From the NCBI RefSeq assembly GCF_900103805.1, contig NZ_FNIB01000007.1, positions 1 to 64,000 on the forward strand: a stretch of DNA of 64,000 nt, given 5' to 3'. The DNA comes from Cryobacterium flavum. GTDB taxonomy: Bacteria; Actinomycetota; Actinomycetes; Actinomycetales; Microbacteriaceae. Below the pieces are notes generated by a model that saw nothing but the letters and a program-made list of their open reading frames with translations, made no database searches and was not told the DNA's origin. The position numbers and the translations under genes are program-made. This document shows positions 36,781 to 46,270 of the stretch, piece by piece; position 1 is the first letter of the stretch; every line of letters starts with the position of its first letter.

Positions 36781-38904
36781 TCACTCTCGGTTCAGGCCGG
36801 CGGCGTCGAGCACCCAGGCGTAGTTGAACGCCCGTTCGTGCCAGGCGCTGTACCGACCGGAAACGCCGCCGTGGCCGGCCGACATTTCGGTCTTCAGCAG
36901 GGCATCCGCTCCCACTTCGCGCAGCTTGGCCACCCATTTGGCCGGCTCGACGTAGAGCACCCGGGTATCGTTCAGGCTGGTCACGGCCAGAATTGCCGGA
37001 TAGGCCACGGCCCGAACATTCTCGACGGGGGAGTAGGACTTCATATAGGCGTACACCTCGGCGTCGTGCAGCGGGTCGCCCCATTCGTCCCACTCGATCA
37101 CGGTAAGCGGGAGGGACGGGTCGAGAATCGAGGTGAGGGCGTCGACGAACGGAACCTCGGCGAGAATGCCGGAGAACAGCTCGGGTGCGAGGTTGGCGAC
37201 GGCGCCCATGAGCAGTCCGCCGGCGCTTCCGCCCTCGGCGACCAGCTGGCCGGGGGTGGTGAAGCCCGCGTCGATGAGGTGCCGGGCGCAGCTGACGAAG
37301 TCGGTGAAGGTATTGCGCTTGGTCGTCGTCTTGCCGTTTTCATACCAGGTGCGGCCGAGCTCGCCGCCGCCGCGCACGTGCGCGATGGCGAAGATCATGC
37401 CGCGGTCGAGCAGGCTGAGCCGGGCGATGCCGAACCCGGGGTCGATGCTGTGCTCGTAGGAGCCGTAGCCGTAGAGCAGGGTCGGAGTCGGGGTGCCGGG
37501 CGTGACGAGGTCGGGGCGGTAGACCAGCGAGATGGGCACGCGGGTGCCGTCGTCGGCGGTGGCCCATTCGCGGCGTTGTTCGTAGAGTGTGGCGTCGTAG
37601 CCGCCGAGCACGGGCTGTTGCTTGAGCAGGCGGCGCTCGCCCGTCGCAACGACGAGATCGTACACCGTTGAGGGGGTGACGAAGCTCGTGAAACCGAACC
37701 GCAGGGTGGGCTGGGTCCACTCCGGGTTGCCGGCCGAACCGACGGCGAACAGGGGCTCGTCGAAGTCAAGCTCGGTCAGTCCGCTTGCGTCGTGGCGGTC
37801 GATGGCGAGCCGGGTGAGGCCGTCCCGGCGATATTCCACGACGAGAAAGTCGGCGAAGGCGTCGACGCTTTCGAGGCGGATCTCGGGGTCGTGGGGCAGC
37901 AGCATCCGCTTAACGCCCTGCGGGTCTTCGGCTGCTACGCTGACCAGCTCGAAGTTCACTGCATTGCCGCCGTTGTGCACGATCAGCAGGCGGTCTTCGC
38001 CATCGATGACGGCGTGCTCGACGTCGTATTCCGTGTTGTCTTGCCGTGGCCAGACCACGGTGAACTCGCCGGTCGGGTCGCTCGCATTGAGCACCCAGGA
38101 CTCGGTGGTGACGCTCGACCCGGCCTCGATCATGAGGAACTTGCGGCTGCGGGTGATGCCGACGCCCACCCAGAATCGTTCGTCGGGTTCGTGAAAGATG
38201 CTGGCATCAGTGTCTCGGGCGGTGCCGATTTCATGCCGCCACACGGTGTCGGGGCGCCAGGCATCGTCGACGGTTGTGTAGAACAGGTAGCGTCCGCTCG
38301 GGTCGAACAGAGCACCGGCGCTGGTATTTTCGATCGTGTCCGTGAGGTTTTCGCCGGTTGCGATGGTGCGCACCCGAATCGTGTAGCGTTCGTCGCCCTC
38401 CACGTCGACGGCATAGAGCAGCTGGGTGCCGTCATTGCTCAGGTCGAAGCTGCCGAGCGAGAAGAACTCGTGGCCTTCGGCTTCAACGTTGTCGTCGAGC
38501 AGAATCTGCTCGCCGGGCACACCCTGGTGGGCGTCACCGAGTATCGGCGCGGCCCAGTCATCCGGGCCGCTGATCGGTGCCCGACAGTGGATGCCGTATT
38601 CCTGACCCTCGACGGTGCGGGTGTAGTACCAGAAGGTGCCGCGGCGCACCGGAACGCTGAGGTCGGTTTCCTGGGTGCGGTTCTTGATCTCGTTGAAGAT
38701 CTGCTGCCGGAGTGGCTCCTGATTGGCGGTGCGGGCCTCTGTGTAGCTGTTCTCGGCCTCGAGGTGGGCAATGACCTCGGGGCTGTCCTTGTCGCGCAGC
38801 CACTCGTAGTCGTCGATATAGACGTCGTTGTGGTGTTCGCGGCGGTGCGGCTTCTGTGCGGCGACGGGTGCGGCGAGGGGCGGTGTGATCGGGCCAGAGG
38901 TCAT
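36781..38904 (-). CDS. S9 family oligopeptidase B
   Basis: 707 residues from ATG 38904, which overlaps the hutI stop (ATGA). Prolyl-oligopeptidase family: an N-terminal seven-bladed propeller, then the alpha/beta-hydrolase domain with the nucleophile in EGGSAGGLLMG, the Asp in LNDTRVLYVEPAKW and the His in MSAGHGGVSGR. Oligopeptidase B cuts short peptides after basic residues in the cytoplasm. The overlap suggests it supplies amino acids, including His, to the adjacent route. Confidence 0.94.
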   Translation of the reverse strand: MTSGPITPPLAAPVAAQKPHRREHHNDVYIDDYEWLRDKDSPEVIAHLEAENSYTEARTANQEPLRQQIFNEIKNRTQETDLSVPVRRGTFWYYTRTVEGQEYGIHCRAPISGPDDWAAPILGDAHQGVPGEQILLDDNVEAEGHEFFSLGSFDLSNDGTQLLYAVDVEGDERYTIRVRTIATGENLTDTIENTSAGALFDPSGRYLFYTTVDDAWRPDTVWRHEIGTARDTDASIFHEPDERFWVGVGITRSRKFLMIEAGSSVTTESWVLNASDPTGEFTVVWPRQDNTEYDVEHAVIDGEDRLLIVHNGGNAVNFELVSVAAEDPQGVKRMLLPHDPEIRLESVDAFADFLVVEYRRDGLTRLAIDRHDASGLTELDFDEPLFAVGSAGNPEWTQPTLRFGFTSFVTPSTVYDLVVATGERRLLKQQPVLGGYDATLYEQRREWATADDGTRVPISLVYRPDLVTPGTPTPTLLYGYGSYEHSIDPGFGIARLSLLDRGMIFAIAHVRGGGELGRTWYENGKTTTKRNTFTDFVSCARHLIDAGFTTPGQLVAEGGSAGGLLMGAVANLAPELFSGILAEVPFVDALTSILDPSLPLTVIEWDEWGDPLHDAEVYAYMKSYSPVENVRAVAYPAILAVTSLNDTRVLYVEPAKWVAKLREVGADALLKTEMSAGHGGVSGRYSAWHERAFNYAWVLDAAGLNRE

Positions 38905-40106
38905 CCCCCTAGCGTAGTTTGCGCTCCCTGCCTCTCGCATCTCACGTCGGAGTCAACGCGCACCCCTCGGCGCCAGACCGAAGCGGTCAACGGCACTCCG
39001 GGGCGGTAGGCCAGGTGGGAAATCGACGGAGCATTCAGAACCTGCAGGTCGGCGCGGCCGCCGACAAACAGGGAGCCGACGGCATCCGCTCCCTGGTCGC
39101 GACCGAGCGACCGGGCTGCTCCACGGGTTGCCGCCCAAACAGCCTCACCGACGGTCAGACCCATCTGCAGCACGGCGGTCGCCACACAGAACGGCATCGA
39201 CGTCGTGTACGAGGTGCCAGGATTGCAGTTGGTCGCGAGGGCGATGCTCACGCCGGCGTCGAGCAGCCGGCGGGCCGGCGGGAACGGCTGCCGGGTCGAC
39301 AGATCGCAGGCCGGAAGCAGCGTGGCGACCGTGGTCGATGCGGCCAGCGCGTCGATATCGGCCGGCTCCAGGTAGTTGCAGTGGTCAACACTGTGAGCGC
39401 CCAGCTCGGCGGCGAGCCGCACACCACCGCTGAATCCCAGCTGGTTGCCGTGCACCCGCAATCCCAGGCCAGCGGCCCGGCCGACCAGCAGCACCTCGCG
39501 GGTCTCTTCGACGTCGAATGCGCCCTGCTCACAGAACGCATCAATGAACTGCACGTAGGGAAGCACAGCCGAGAGCATCGGCCCGGTCACGAGGTCGAGG
39601 TAGTCCCGACGGTCCATGTCGGGGGGCACGATGTGGGCACCGAGAAAGGTCACGACATCGGCCACCTGGGCGGCGGCCCGCGCCGAACGAGCCTCACTTG
39701 CGACATCGAGCCCGTAGCCGGTCTTCGTTTCGAGAAAGGTGGTGCCCTGGGCTTCCGCCTCGCGGCGCAGGCCGCGCGCCGTGGCCACGAGCTCGCCCTC
39801 GCTCGCAGCACGCGTCGCCGCGACGGTCGTGTTGATGCCGCCGGCGGCGTAGGCCTGGCCCGCCATGCGGGCTTCGAACTCGGCCGAGCGGTCCCCGCCG
39901 AACACGAGATGGGTGTGCGTGTCGACCCAGCCGGGCAGAACCGCGCGGCCACCGACATCCGTTTGACGATCGGCGGCGGGTGCCTGGGCGGCCGGGCCGA
40001 TCCAGAGAATGTGGCCGTCACCGATCACCAGAGCCGCGTCGTGCCGGCGCTCGCCGGAGTCATCGTGCGTGGTCAGCTCGCCGATGCCCGTGATCAACTC
40101 GGTCAT
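38901..40106 (-). CDS. hutI: Imidazolonepropionase
   Basis: 401 residues. Amidohydrolase with LPGWVDTHTHLVFGGDRSAEFEARMAGQ, ETKTGYGLD, VDHCNYL and ALATNCNPGTS: the HutI fingerprint. It opens the imidazolone ring to N-formimidoyl-L-glutamate, the third step of histidine breakdown. The start overlaps the hutF stop, and oligopeptidase B overlaps its stop. Confidence 0.96.
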   Translation of the reverse strand: MTELITGIGELTTHDDSGERRHDAALVIGDGHILWIGPAAQAPAADRQTDVGGRAVLPGWVDTHTHLVFGGDRSAEFEARMAGQAYAAGGINTTVAATRAASEGELVATARGLRREAEAQGTTFLETKTGYGLDVASEARSARAAAQVADVVTFLGAHIVPPDMDRRDYLDLVTGPMLSAVLPYVQFIDAFCEQGAFDVEETREVLLVGRAAGLGLRVHGNQLGFSGGVRLAAELGAHSVDHCNYLEPADIDALAASTTVATLLPACDLSTRQPFPPARRLLDAGVSIALATNCNPGTSYTTSMPFCVATAVLQMGLTVGEAVWAATRGAARSLGRDQGADAVGSLFVGGRADLQVLNAPSISHLAYRPGVPLTASVWRRGVRVDSDVRCERQGAQTTLGG

Positions 40107-41425
40107 CTGCCGAGCCTAGTGAGCGCATCGGCCATGAGTGTTGCCGGCCGCTCGCCGCCAACCAGCTGACCGCACTCGGCGACCAGGCGCCCGCCGACGA
40201 ACACGCGCAGCACGTCGGAGGCCGTCGCGGTCAGCGGCAATTGCTCCGGCAACGACCCGACCGTGCGCACGCCGGTCGTGCTGATCTCGACGAGATCGCA
40301 CGGGTCGCCGACTTGCAGCCGGTGGCGGCCGAGCCCGAGGGTGGCGTAGCCGGCGGTCGACGCCGCGTTCAGCAACTCGGCCGGGGTGAACCGTCCGCGC
40401 TGATGGGAGGCGAGCCGTTCGCCCATTTCGAGGCCGCGCATCTCCAGCAACGGGTCGATGACCGCGTTCTGATCGGAGCCGAGCGCGATCGGGGCACCCG
40501 CTGCGGCCAGCGCGAGCGCCGGCCCGATGCCGTCGCCGAGGTCAGCTTCGGTGGTCGGGCACATGACGACGCTCACCCCGGCGTCGCCGAGAAGTGCACG
40601 GTCGTCGTCGGTGAGATGGGTCGCGTGCACCACGCTCAGGCGCGGCGCGAGTGCCCCGAGCGAAGCGAGCAGGCCGGCCGGGGTCATTCTGTACGCGGCC
40701 AGGCAGTCCGCGTTCTCCTGCGGCTGCTCGGAGAGGTGAATGTGCAGGGGAATCTCGCCGGGCAGCCCGGCGAGTACCTCGCGCATCGCGTCGGGCGTGA
40801 CCGCGCGCACCGAGTGCAGGGCCGCTCCGAGTGTTACCAGCTCGTCTCCGGCCAGCACTTCGTTCAGCGACTGCCAGCGGGTCAGCCAGCCGGCGGCACT
40901 GCCATCGCCAAACGCTCGCTGCTGGGGTGCCAGCTCCCGACCAATGCCACCCTGCAGGTAGACGGTGTCGAGCAGCACCAAACGGATGCCGACGGCCCGC
41001 GCCGCCGCCGCAAGCGCCAGTTCCATGGCGTGCTCGGTGTCATACGGCGTTCCATCGAAGTGATGATGCACATAGTGAAACTCGCCGACCGCCGTGTAGC
41101 CGCTGACGAGCATCTCGGCGAACACAGCTGTGGCCAGCGCCTGATACTTGACGGGGTCGAGTTGGGCGGCGACCCGGTACATCCGCTCCCGCCAGAGCCA
41201 GAAATCGCCGCCCTCCCTGTGGGTCTGGCCGCGCAGTGCGCGGTGAAAAGCATGCGAGTGCGCATTGCCAAACCCGGGCACGATCGTACCCAAACGGATG
41301 TCCGCCGCCTCCGCCGCAGCCCCCGTCTGAACCCGCGCGATGCGTCCGTCTGCGCCAGCCTCCAGCCGCACCCCCGCGACTGCCCGGCCGTCGACCAGCA
41401 GGTACTCGCACCAGAATGCGTTCAC
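40103..41425 (-). CDS. hutF: Formimidoylglutamate deiminase
   Basis: 440 residues from GTG 41425, overlapping the upstream hydrolase stop. HutF fingerprint: GFGNAHSHAFHRALRGQT, GGDFWLWRERMY, YVHHHFDGTPY, HLSEQPQENADCLAAY and ALGSDQNAVIDPLLEMRGLE. It converts N-formimidoylglutamate to N-formylglutamate and ammonia, marking the five-step (Pseudomonas/Streptomyces-type) route. Confidence 0.95.
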   Translation of the reverse strand: MNAFWCEYLLVDGRAVAGVRLEAGADGRIARVQTGAAAEAADIRLGTIVPGFGNAHSHAFHRALRGQTHREGGDFWLWRERMYRVAAQLDPVKYQALATAVFAEMLVSGYTAVGEFHYVHHHFDGTPYDTEHAMELALAAAARAVGIRLVLLDTVYLQGGIGRELAPQQRAFGDGSAAGWLTRWQSLNEVLAGDELVTLGAALHSVRAVTPDAMREVLAGLPGEIPLHIHLSEQPQENADCLAAYRMTPAGLLASLGALAPRLSVVHATHLTDDDRALLGDAGVSVVMCPTTEADLGDGIGPALALAAAGAPIALGSDQNAVIDPLLEMRGLEMGERLASHQRGRFTPAELLNAASTAGYATLGLGRHRLQVGDPCDLVEISTTGVRTVGSLPEQLPLTATASDVLRVFVGGRLVAECGQLVGGERPATLMADALTRLGR

Positions 41426-42612
41426 AGTAGTTCTCTCAGCAGCAGTTCCAAAGCGTCGACGCCGGCGACACAGTCCGCGACCTCGGCGAATTCCTCCGGC
41501 GCGTGCGAGATGCCGGTGGGGTTGCGCACGAACAACATCGCGCTCGGCACCCGGGCAGCGAGCACGCCGGCGTCGTGGCCGGCCCCGGTGGCCAGTTCTG
41601 GCACCTGACCGAGGGCCTGCGCAAACCGCTCGCGCAGCCCGGGGTGAAACTGCACCGCTCCAGCCCAGGATTCCTCGGTGAGGGTGGCGGAGCATCCGTT
41701 CTGCGCGGCAGCCTGCTGGGCACGCGCGGCAATGTCGGCCACGAGCAGGCGGGTTTCCTCGTCGGTCTCGGCGCGGGCGTCAAGCCAGGCGTCGACGCGG
41801 CTCGCGATGACGTTGGTGCCGCCCGGGATCGCTTCGATGCGGCCGATCGTCGCGCGGGTGCCCGAGCGATTCCGGGCGGCGGTCTGCACGCCGACGATGG
41901 CTGCGGCTGCGGCGACCATCGGGTCGCGGCGCTCGGCCATGGTGGTAGCGCCGGCGTGGTTCCCCTGGCCGGTAACGGTGAGTCGCCAGCGTCCGTGAGC
42001 GAGAATCGACGACGCCACGGCCACGGGCTGGCCGAGATCGATCAAGCCGCGGCCCTGCTCAACGTGCAGTTCGATGAACAACCCGATGCGGGCGAGCGCA
42101 TCGCGGTCGACGCCGAGGTGCGCCGGGTCGACACCGACAGTTCGGGCGGCCTCCGCGAGCGTGACGCCGTCACGGTCGGTGAGCGCTCGGGCCTGGTCGG
42201 CGTCGATCGCGCCGGCCAACAGCCTGGAGCCGAGGCAGGCGACGCCGAAGCGGGAGCCTTCTTCTTCGGCGAACATCAAAATGGCGCACGGCCTCGACGC
42301 CACGAATCCGCTCGCCTGCAGCCGAGCGATGGCCTCCAGTGAGGAGACCACGCCGAGCGGACCGTCGTAGGCGCCGCCGCCGGGAACCGAGTCGAGGTGG
42401 CTGCCGGTGACGACGGCATCCGTTCCGGGCTGGCCCCACCACGCCCAGAGGTTACCGTTGCGGTCGGTTTCGACATCGAGGCCGAGGCGTTCGGCGCGCT
42501 CGACAAACCAGGAGCGCAGCTCGAGGTCGGCCGCCTGCCAGAGGTGGCGAGAGTAGCCGCTGCGGCGGGAATCGCGGCCGACCTCCGCGATTTCGGCGAG
42601 GCCCGCCAGCAT
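41422..42612 (-). CDS. M20 amidohydrolase (allantoate/N-carbamoyl type), likely N-formylglutamate step
   Basis: 396 residues from ATG 42612 (RBS GGGAAGAG). A GTG at 42627 is possible. AllC/HyuC family: VTGSHLDSVPGGGAYDGPLGV, FAEEEGSRFG, ELHVEQGRGL, GNHAGATTM and a C-terminal GAGHDAG ... GISHAPEEF. No HutG deformylase is in the operon, so this protein probably performs that final step, as inferred for similarly placed AllC-like genes in Streptomyces hut loci. True allantoate hydrolysis is less likely because there are no purine genes nearby. Confidence 0.9.
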   Translation of the reverse strand: MLAGLAEIAEVGRDSRRSGYSRHLWQAADLELRSWFVERAERLGLDVETDRNGNLWAWWGQPGTDAVVTGSHLDSVPGGGAYDGPLGVVSSLEAIARLQASGFVASRPCAILMFAEEEGSRFGVACLGSRLLAGAIDADQARALTDRDGVTLAEAARTVGVDPAHLGVDRDALARIGLFIELHVEQGRGLIDLGQPVAVASSILAHGRWRLTVTGQGNHAGATTMAERRDPMVAAAAAIVGVQTAARNRSGTRATIGRIEAIPGGTNVIASRVDAWLDARAETDEETRLLVADIAARAQQAAAQNGCSATLTEESWAGAVQFHPGLRERFAQALGQVPELATGAGHDAGVLAARVPSAMLFVRNPTGISHAPEEFAEVADCVAGVDALELLLRELL

Positions 42613-42614
42613 GC

Positions 42615-44279
42615 TCACTCTTCCCACATGGGCACGCGCAGGCCGCGGTCGCGGGCCACTTCTTCGGCCCGTTCGTAACCCGCATCCACGTGACGCATCA
42701 CGCCGGTGCCGGGGTCGTTGGTGAGCACGCGCTCGATCTTCTCGGCGGCCAGCGCGGTGCCGTCGGCGACGATGACCTGCCCGGCATGGATGCTGCGGCC
42801 GATTCCCACGCCGCCACCGTGGTGAATCGACACCCAGGTTGCGCCGGACGCGGTGTTGAGCAGCGCGTTCAGCAGCGGCCAGTCAGCGATCGCGTCTGAC
42901 CCGTCCTTCATACCCTCGGTCTCGCGGTAGGGCGAGGCGACCGATCCGGAGTCGAGGTGGTCGCGACCGATCACGATCGGCGCACTGAGCTCGCCGGAGG
43001 CGACCATCTCGTTGAATTTCAGCCCGGCCAGGTGACGTTCCTTGTAGCCGAGCCAGCAGATGCGGGCTGGCAGGCCTTCGAACTGCACCTTCTCTTCGGC
43101 CTTGGTGATCCAGCGGTGCAACCCGGCGTCGTCGGGGAAAAGTTCGAGGATGGCCTTGTCGGTGGCCGCGATGTCGGCGGGGTCGCCGGAGAGCGCCACC
43201 CAACGGAACGGCCCCTTGCCCTCGGCGAACAGCGGGCGGATGTAGGCCGGCACGAATCCCGGAAATTCGAAAGCCCGCGCGTAACCGCCGAGCTGCGCCT
43301 CGGCCCGAATGGAGTTGCCGTAGTCGAAAACTTCCGCCCCAGCATCCTGAAATTCGACCATCGCCTGCACCTGCTTGGCCATCGCGGCGCGGGCCCGCAC
43401 GGTGAACTCGTCGGGGCTCTCGGCCGCGTAGGCGTGCCATTCTTCAACCGTCACGCCCTCGGGCAGGTAGGAGAGCGGGTCGTGCGCGCTGGTCTGGTCG
43501 GTCACGATATCGATCGACACCTTGCGGGCGAGCAATTCGGCGAACACGGTCGCGGCATTGCCGACCAGACCCACCGACAGGGCCCGGCGTTCGGTCTTGG
43601 CCGCGAGCACCCGGGCGATGGCGTCGTCGATGTCGTCGGTCATTTCGTCGAGGTAACCGTGATCGACGCGGCGCTGCAACCGGGCCGGGTCAACGTCGAC
43701 AATGAGCACGACGCCGTCGTTCATGGTGACGGCGAGCGGCTGCGCGCCGCCCATGCCGCCGGCCCCGCCGGTGAGGGTCAGCGTGCCCGCCAGGGTGCCG
43801 TTGAACTTCTTGGTGGCCACGGCGCCGAAGGTTTCGTAAGTACCCTGCAGAATGCCCTGGGTGCCGATGTAGATCCACGATCCAGCGGTCATCTGCCCGT
43901 ACATGGTGAGCCCCAGGTGCTCGAGTCGGCGAAACTCCGGCCAGGTGGCCCAGTCGCCGACGAGGTTGGAATTGGCGATCAGCACCCGCGGCGCCCATTC
44001 GTGGGTGCGAAACACGCCGACCGGTTTGCCCGACTGCACCAGTAGCGTTTCGTCCTTTTCCAGCGTTTCGAGGGTACGCACGATCGCGTCGTAGCACTCC
44101 CAGTTGCGGGCGGCTTTGCCGGTTCCGCCGTAGACGACGAGGTCGTCGGGGCGCTCGGCAACCTCGGGGTCGAGGTTGTTCATGAGCATGCGCAGCGGGC
44201 CTTCGGTCTGCCAGCTCTTCGCGGTCAGTTCGGTGCCGCGGGCGGCGCGAACGGGGCGTGCGGTGTGGGTGGTCGTCAT
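42615..44279 (-). CDS. hutU: Urocanate hydratase
   Basis: 554 residues, the usual length. It adds water to urocanate using tightly bound NAD as an electrophile. Seen: [21 protein letters not shown], the [15 protein letters not shown] stretch and the C-terminal [36 protein letters not shown], all diagnostic. RBS AAGGGAGA. It starts 23 bases after the stop of the IclR gene. The preceding step (HutH, histidine ammonia-lyase) is not in this window. Confidence 0.98.
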   Translation of the reverse strand: MTTTHTARPVRAARGTELTAKSWQTEGPLRMLMNNLDPEVAERPDDLVVYGGTGKAARNWECYDAIVRTLETLEKDETLLVQSGKPVGVFRTHEWAPRVLIANSNLVGDWATWPEFRRLEHLGLTMYGQMTAGSWIYIGTQGILQGTYETFGAVATKKFNGTLAGTLTLTGGAGGMGGAQPLAVTMNDGVVLIVDVDPARLQRRVDHGYLDEMTDDIDDAIARVLAAKTERRALSVGLVGNAATVFAELLARKVSIDIVTDQTSAHDPLSYLPEGVTVEEWHAYAAESPDEFTVRARAAMAKQVQAMVEFQDAGAEVFDYGNSIRAEAQLGGYARAFEFPGFVPAYIRPLFAEGKGPFRWVALSGDPADIAATDKAILELFPDDAGLHRWITKAEEKVQFEGLPARICWLGYKERHLAGLKFNEMVASGELSAPIVIGRDHLDSGSVASPYRETEGMKDGSDAIADWPLLNALLNTASGATWVSIHHGGGVGIGRSIHAGQVIVADGTALAAEKIERVLTNDPGTGVMRHVDAGYERAEEVARDRGLRVPMWEE

Positions 44280-44302
44280 GTGAATCTCCCTTGATTACAG
44301 AA

Positions 44303-44959
44303 TTAGACGGATGCTTCGGCGCGGTACAGCGCGCTGCTTTCAGTGAGCAGAACCCGCGCCATGTGCTCGATGCTGGACGGGGTGACTCGGTAGCTGGGAA
44401 CGACCACGCTCAGGGCTCCGACGACGCGCTCACCCACCCGGATGGGTACGGCTATGGCGGTGACGTCCTGTTCGACGCCGTCGCTGACGACGCAGTATCC
44501 GCTGTCGCCGGTCGCACCGGCGAGCACGCGGCCCGAAGCGCTCGACTCCAGGGGAAAGCGACGGCCGACCCAGTTCGCGTGTCGCACCGAGTGGGTGCCT
44601 TCGACGATGGCAATGTAGAGCCCCTGACCGGCGGCGGCCGCAACACTCAGATACACGGATTCAGCGGTCTCTCCAACTATGCGGTTCATCGGTTCTCGGC
44701 ACACGGCGACGAGCGATTCCTGACTGAGCGCGAGTACACCGAGCCGAACGATGGCCGTGCCGGGCCGATAGAGTCCGGCATCGTCCCGCCGCACAAACGA
44801 CGTCGATTCGAGAGTTCGCAGCAACCGCAACGCAGTGCTCGGCGACAGGTCTGCGGCCTTGGCCGCGTCGCCGAGGGTGACCGAACCGCCCTCGCAGACC
44901 ACGCTCAGCAGTGTCAGGGCGCGCTCCGCCGTGCGGGTTGTACTGTCGGCCTTCTCCAT
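44303..44959 (-). CDS. IclR family regulator, probable hut regulator
   Basis: 218 residues from ATG 44959 with RBS GAAGGGA. Winged HTH: TLGDAAKAADLSPSTALRLLRTLESTSFVRRDD. The effector domain is short and carries LESSASGRVLAGA and TAIAVPIRVGERVVGALSVVVPS. It is co-directional with hutU at 23 bases, so it probably controls this unit, with urocanate or a later intermediate as effector (inference). An inverted repeat lies just upstream of it. Confidence 0.92.
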   Translation of the reverse strand: MEKADSTTRTAERALTLLSVVCEGGSVTLGDAAKAADLSPSTALRLLRTLESTSFVRRDDAGLYRPGTAIVRLGVLALSQESLVAVCREPMNRIVGETAESVYLSVAAAAGQGLYIAIVEGTHSVRHANWVGRRFPLESSASGRVLAGATGDSGYCVVSDGVEQDVTAIAVPIRVGERVVGALSVVVPSYRVTPSSIEHMARVLLTESSALYRAEASV

Positions 44960-44982
44960 CGCGCTCGTCCCTTCAAGTGCAC

Positions 44983-44997
44983 TCAGTAAAACACTGA
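44983..44997. promoter_or_regulatory. Candidate operator before the hut IclR gene
   Basis: TCAGT-AAAAC-ACTGA, a perfect inverted repeat with a 5-base spacer, lies 24 bases upstream of the IclR start. Size and position suit autoregulation by an IclR dimer. Not proven. Confidence 0.4.
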
Positions 44998-45002
44998 TTT
45001 CA

Positions 45003-45465
45003 CTAGACGGCAAGGCCGATCACGATGGTCGAGTCCAGCTCCTCGCTCCGAATGATGCGCGGGAGCAGGCCGAAGCGGGTGAAGATCTCGGCGGTCCGCG
45101 GTGCTTGACGCTGCCCGGTTTCAATGAGCAGGCATCCGCTGGGGGAGAGCCACGGCGCCGGATCCGCAGCAGAGATCGACGACGAGCGCGTCGCGCGGGC
45201 AGAGCGCGAGGGCCTGCGTCACCAGAAACTCGGTACGCCGCCGAGGAACGAATACTCCCGGATCGACCAGAATACGCAGGCCGCAGAACTCGGCCCAGCC
45301 GAGAATCTGCTCGAGCGGCAATCCGTCCACGCGCCGGGCAACCATGGCGGCGAGATCGCCCGGCGACTGGGCGACCGACAGCAGCAGGGCCGCCTCCTCG
45401 TCGGCGAAGACGCAGCCAGCGGCGCGCAGCTGGGCAGTGATAGAAGCCAGGTGGGGCGCAGGCAT
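45003..45465 (-). pseudogene. Broken PrmC/HemK-like glutamine methyltransferase
   Basis: The first ~100 codons (from ATG 45465) match the start of an N5-glutamine methyltransferase-like protein: LGWAEFCGLRILVDPGVFVPRRRTEFLV and the SAM loop VVDLCCGSGAV. The frame then shifts and soon stops. In another frame, 45003-45157 encodes the family's C-terminus (WLSPSGCLLIETGQRQAP ... STIVIGLAV). The middle, including the NPPY catalytic motif, is absent; roughly 100 codons appear deleted. Confidence 0.8.
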
Positions 45466-45547
45466 GGGACGTCTCCTGTCGAAGCCGAGCAGGGGCATCC
45501 TACGCCCGGGTCTTGAAGGCTGGGCGAAGCGTGATTACCCTAAAAGT

Positions 45548-45820
45548 ATGTGCCGAAACATTCATGTCCTGAGTAATTTTGAGCCTGCCGCGACCGACGA
45601 CGAGGTGCACGCGGCCGCGCTGCAATACGTGCGCAAGATCAGCGGCGGGGCGCATCCGTCGAAGTCGAACGCCGAGGCGTTCGACCGCGCGGTGCACGAG
45701 ATCGCGCACATTTCCCGTCATCTGCTCGAAGATCTGGTGATCTCCGCGCCACCGAAGAACCGTGAAATCGAGGCGGAGAAGGCCAAAGCGCGCTCCCAGA
45801 AGCGGTTTGCTGCCGCCTAG
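45548..45820 (+). CDS. DUF2277 family protein
   Basis: 90 residues from ATG 45548. The opening MCRNIHVLSNFEPAATDDEV and the following AALQYVRKISGGAHPSKSNAEAFDRAVHEIA define DUF2277, a small conserved actinobacterial protein of unknown role. A short basic tail (KAKARSQKRF) ends it. Its stop overlaps that of the convergent membrane protein. Confidence 0.9.
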   Translation: MCRNIHVLSNFEPAATDDEVHAAALQYVRKISGGAHPSKSNAEAFDRAVHEIAHISRHLLEDLVISAPPKNREIEAEKAKARSQKRFAAA

Positions 45821-46254
45821 AGGGTGCGCCATTCCGCATAAAACACCATGACGGCCGCCACAACGCTGGCAGTCACACCGAAGACCAGACCGAAGGCAAT
45901 GGTGATTCCGGCGTAGGCTCCGTCGTCCACCAGGGAGAGCACTCCGGCCACCACCACTGACAACAGCACCACGCCCAGGGTCGCGCCGACTGCGGCTACC
46001 GAGGTGCGCACCCACCGCGATTTCGTGAGGTGCCGATCGACCAAGGCCACGGTGGCCAGGCCGCCCAGCAGCGCCACCGCCGCGATGACCGCGCCGATCA
46101 CGCCGTAGTTCGCCATGGAACGCACGACAAACCAGAACCGAAATTCGGTTTCCCCGCTGCCGGCATTGGTCATGACGATCGCCACGACCGCCGCGAGAAG
46201 AAACCCCACGAACGGTGCGAACACCGCGATGCGCCAGTAACGCCGAATAATCAT
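45817..46254 (-). CDS. Membrane protein, tandem paralogue A
   Basis: 145 residues, four hydrophobic helices. It begins MIIRRYWRIAVFAPFVGFLLAAVVAIVM and ends MVFYAEWRTL. Helix order and the motifs YWRIAVFAPxxGFLL and VDRHLTKS match the next gene (YWPIALLAP, VDRQLEKT), so the two arose by duplication. Function unknown. Confidence 0.75.
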   Translation of the reverse strand: MIIRRYWRIAVFAPFVGFLLAAVVAIVMTNAGSGETEFRFWFVVRSMANYGVIGAVIAAVALLGGLATVALVDRHLTKSRWVRTSVAAVGATLGVVLLSVVVAGVLSLVDDGAYAGITIAFGLVFGVTASVVAAVMVFYAEWRTL

Positions 46255-46270
46255 GTGCCCACCCTACTTT

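Noticed and set aside
37792..40169. Two ~400-codon plus-strand ORFs over the oligopeptidase and hutI
   Set aside because: Shadows of the minus-strand genes; low-complexity Gly/Val/Arg-rich translations without motifs.
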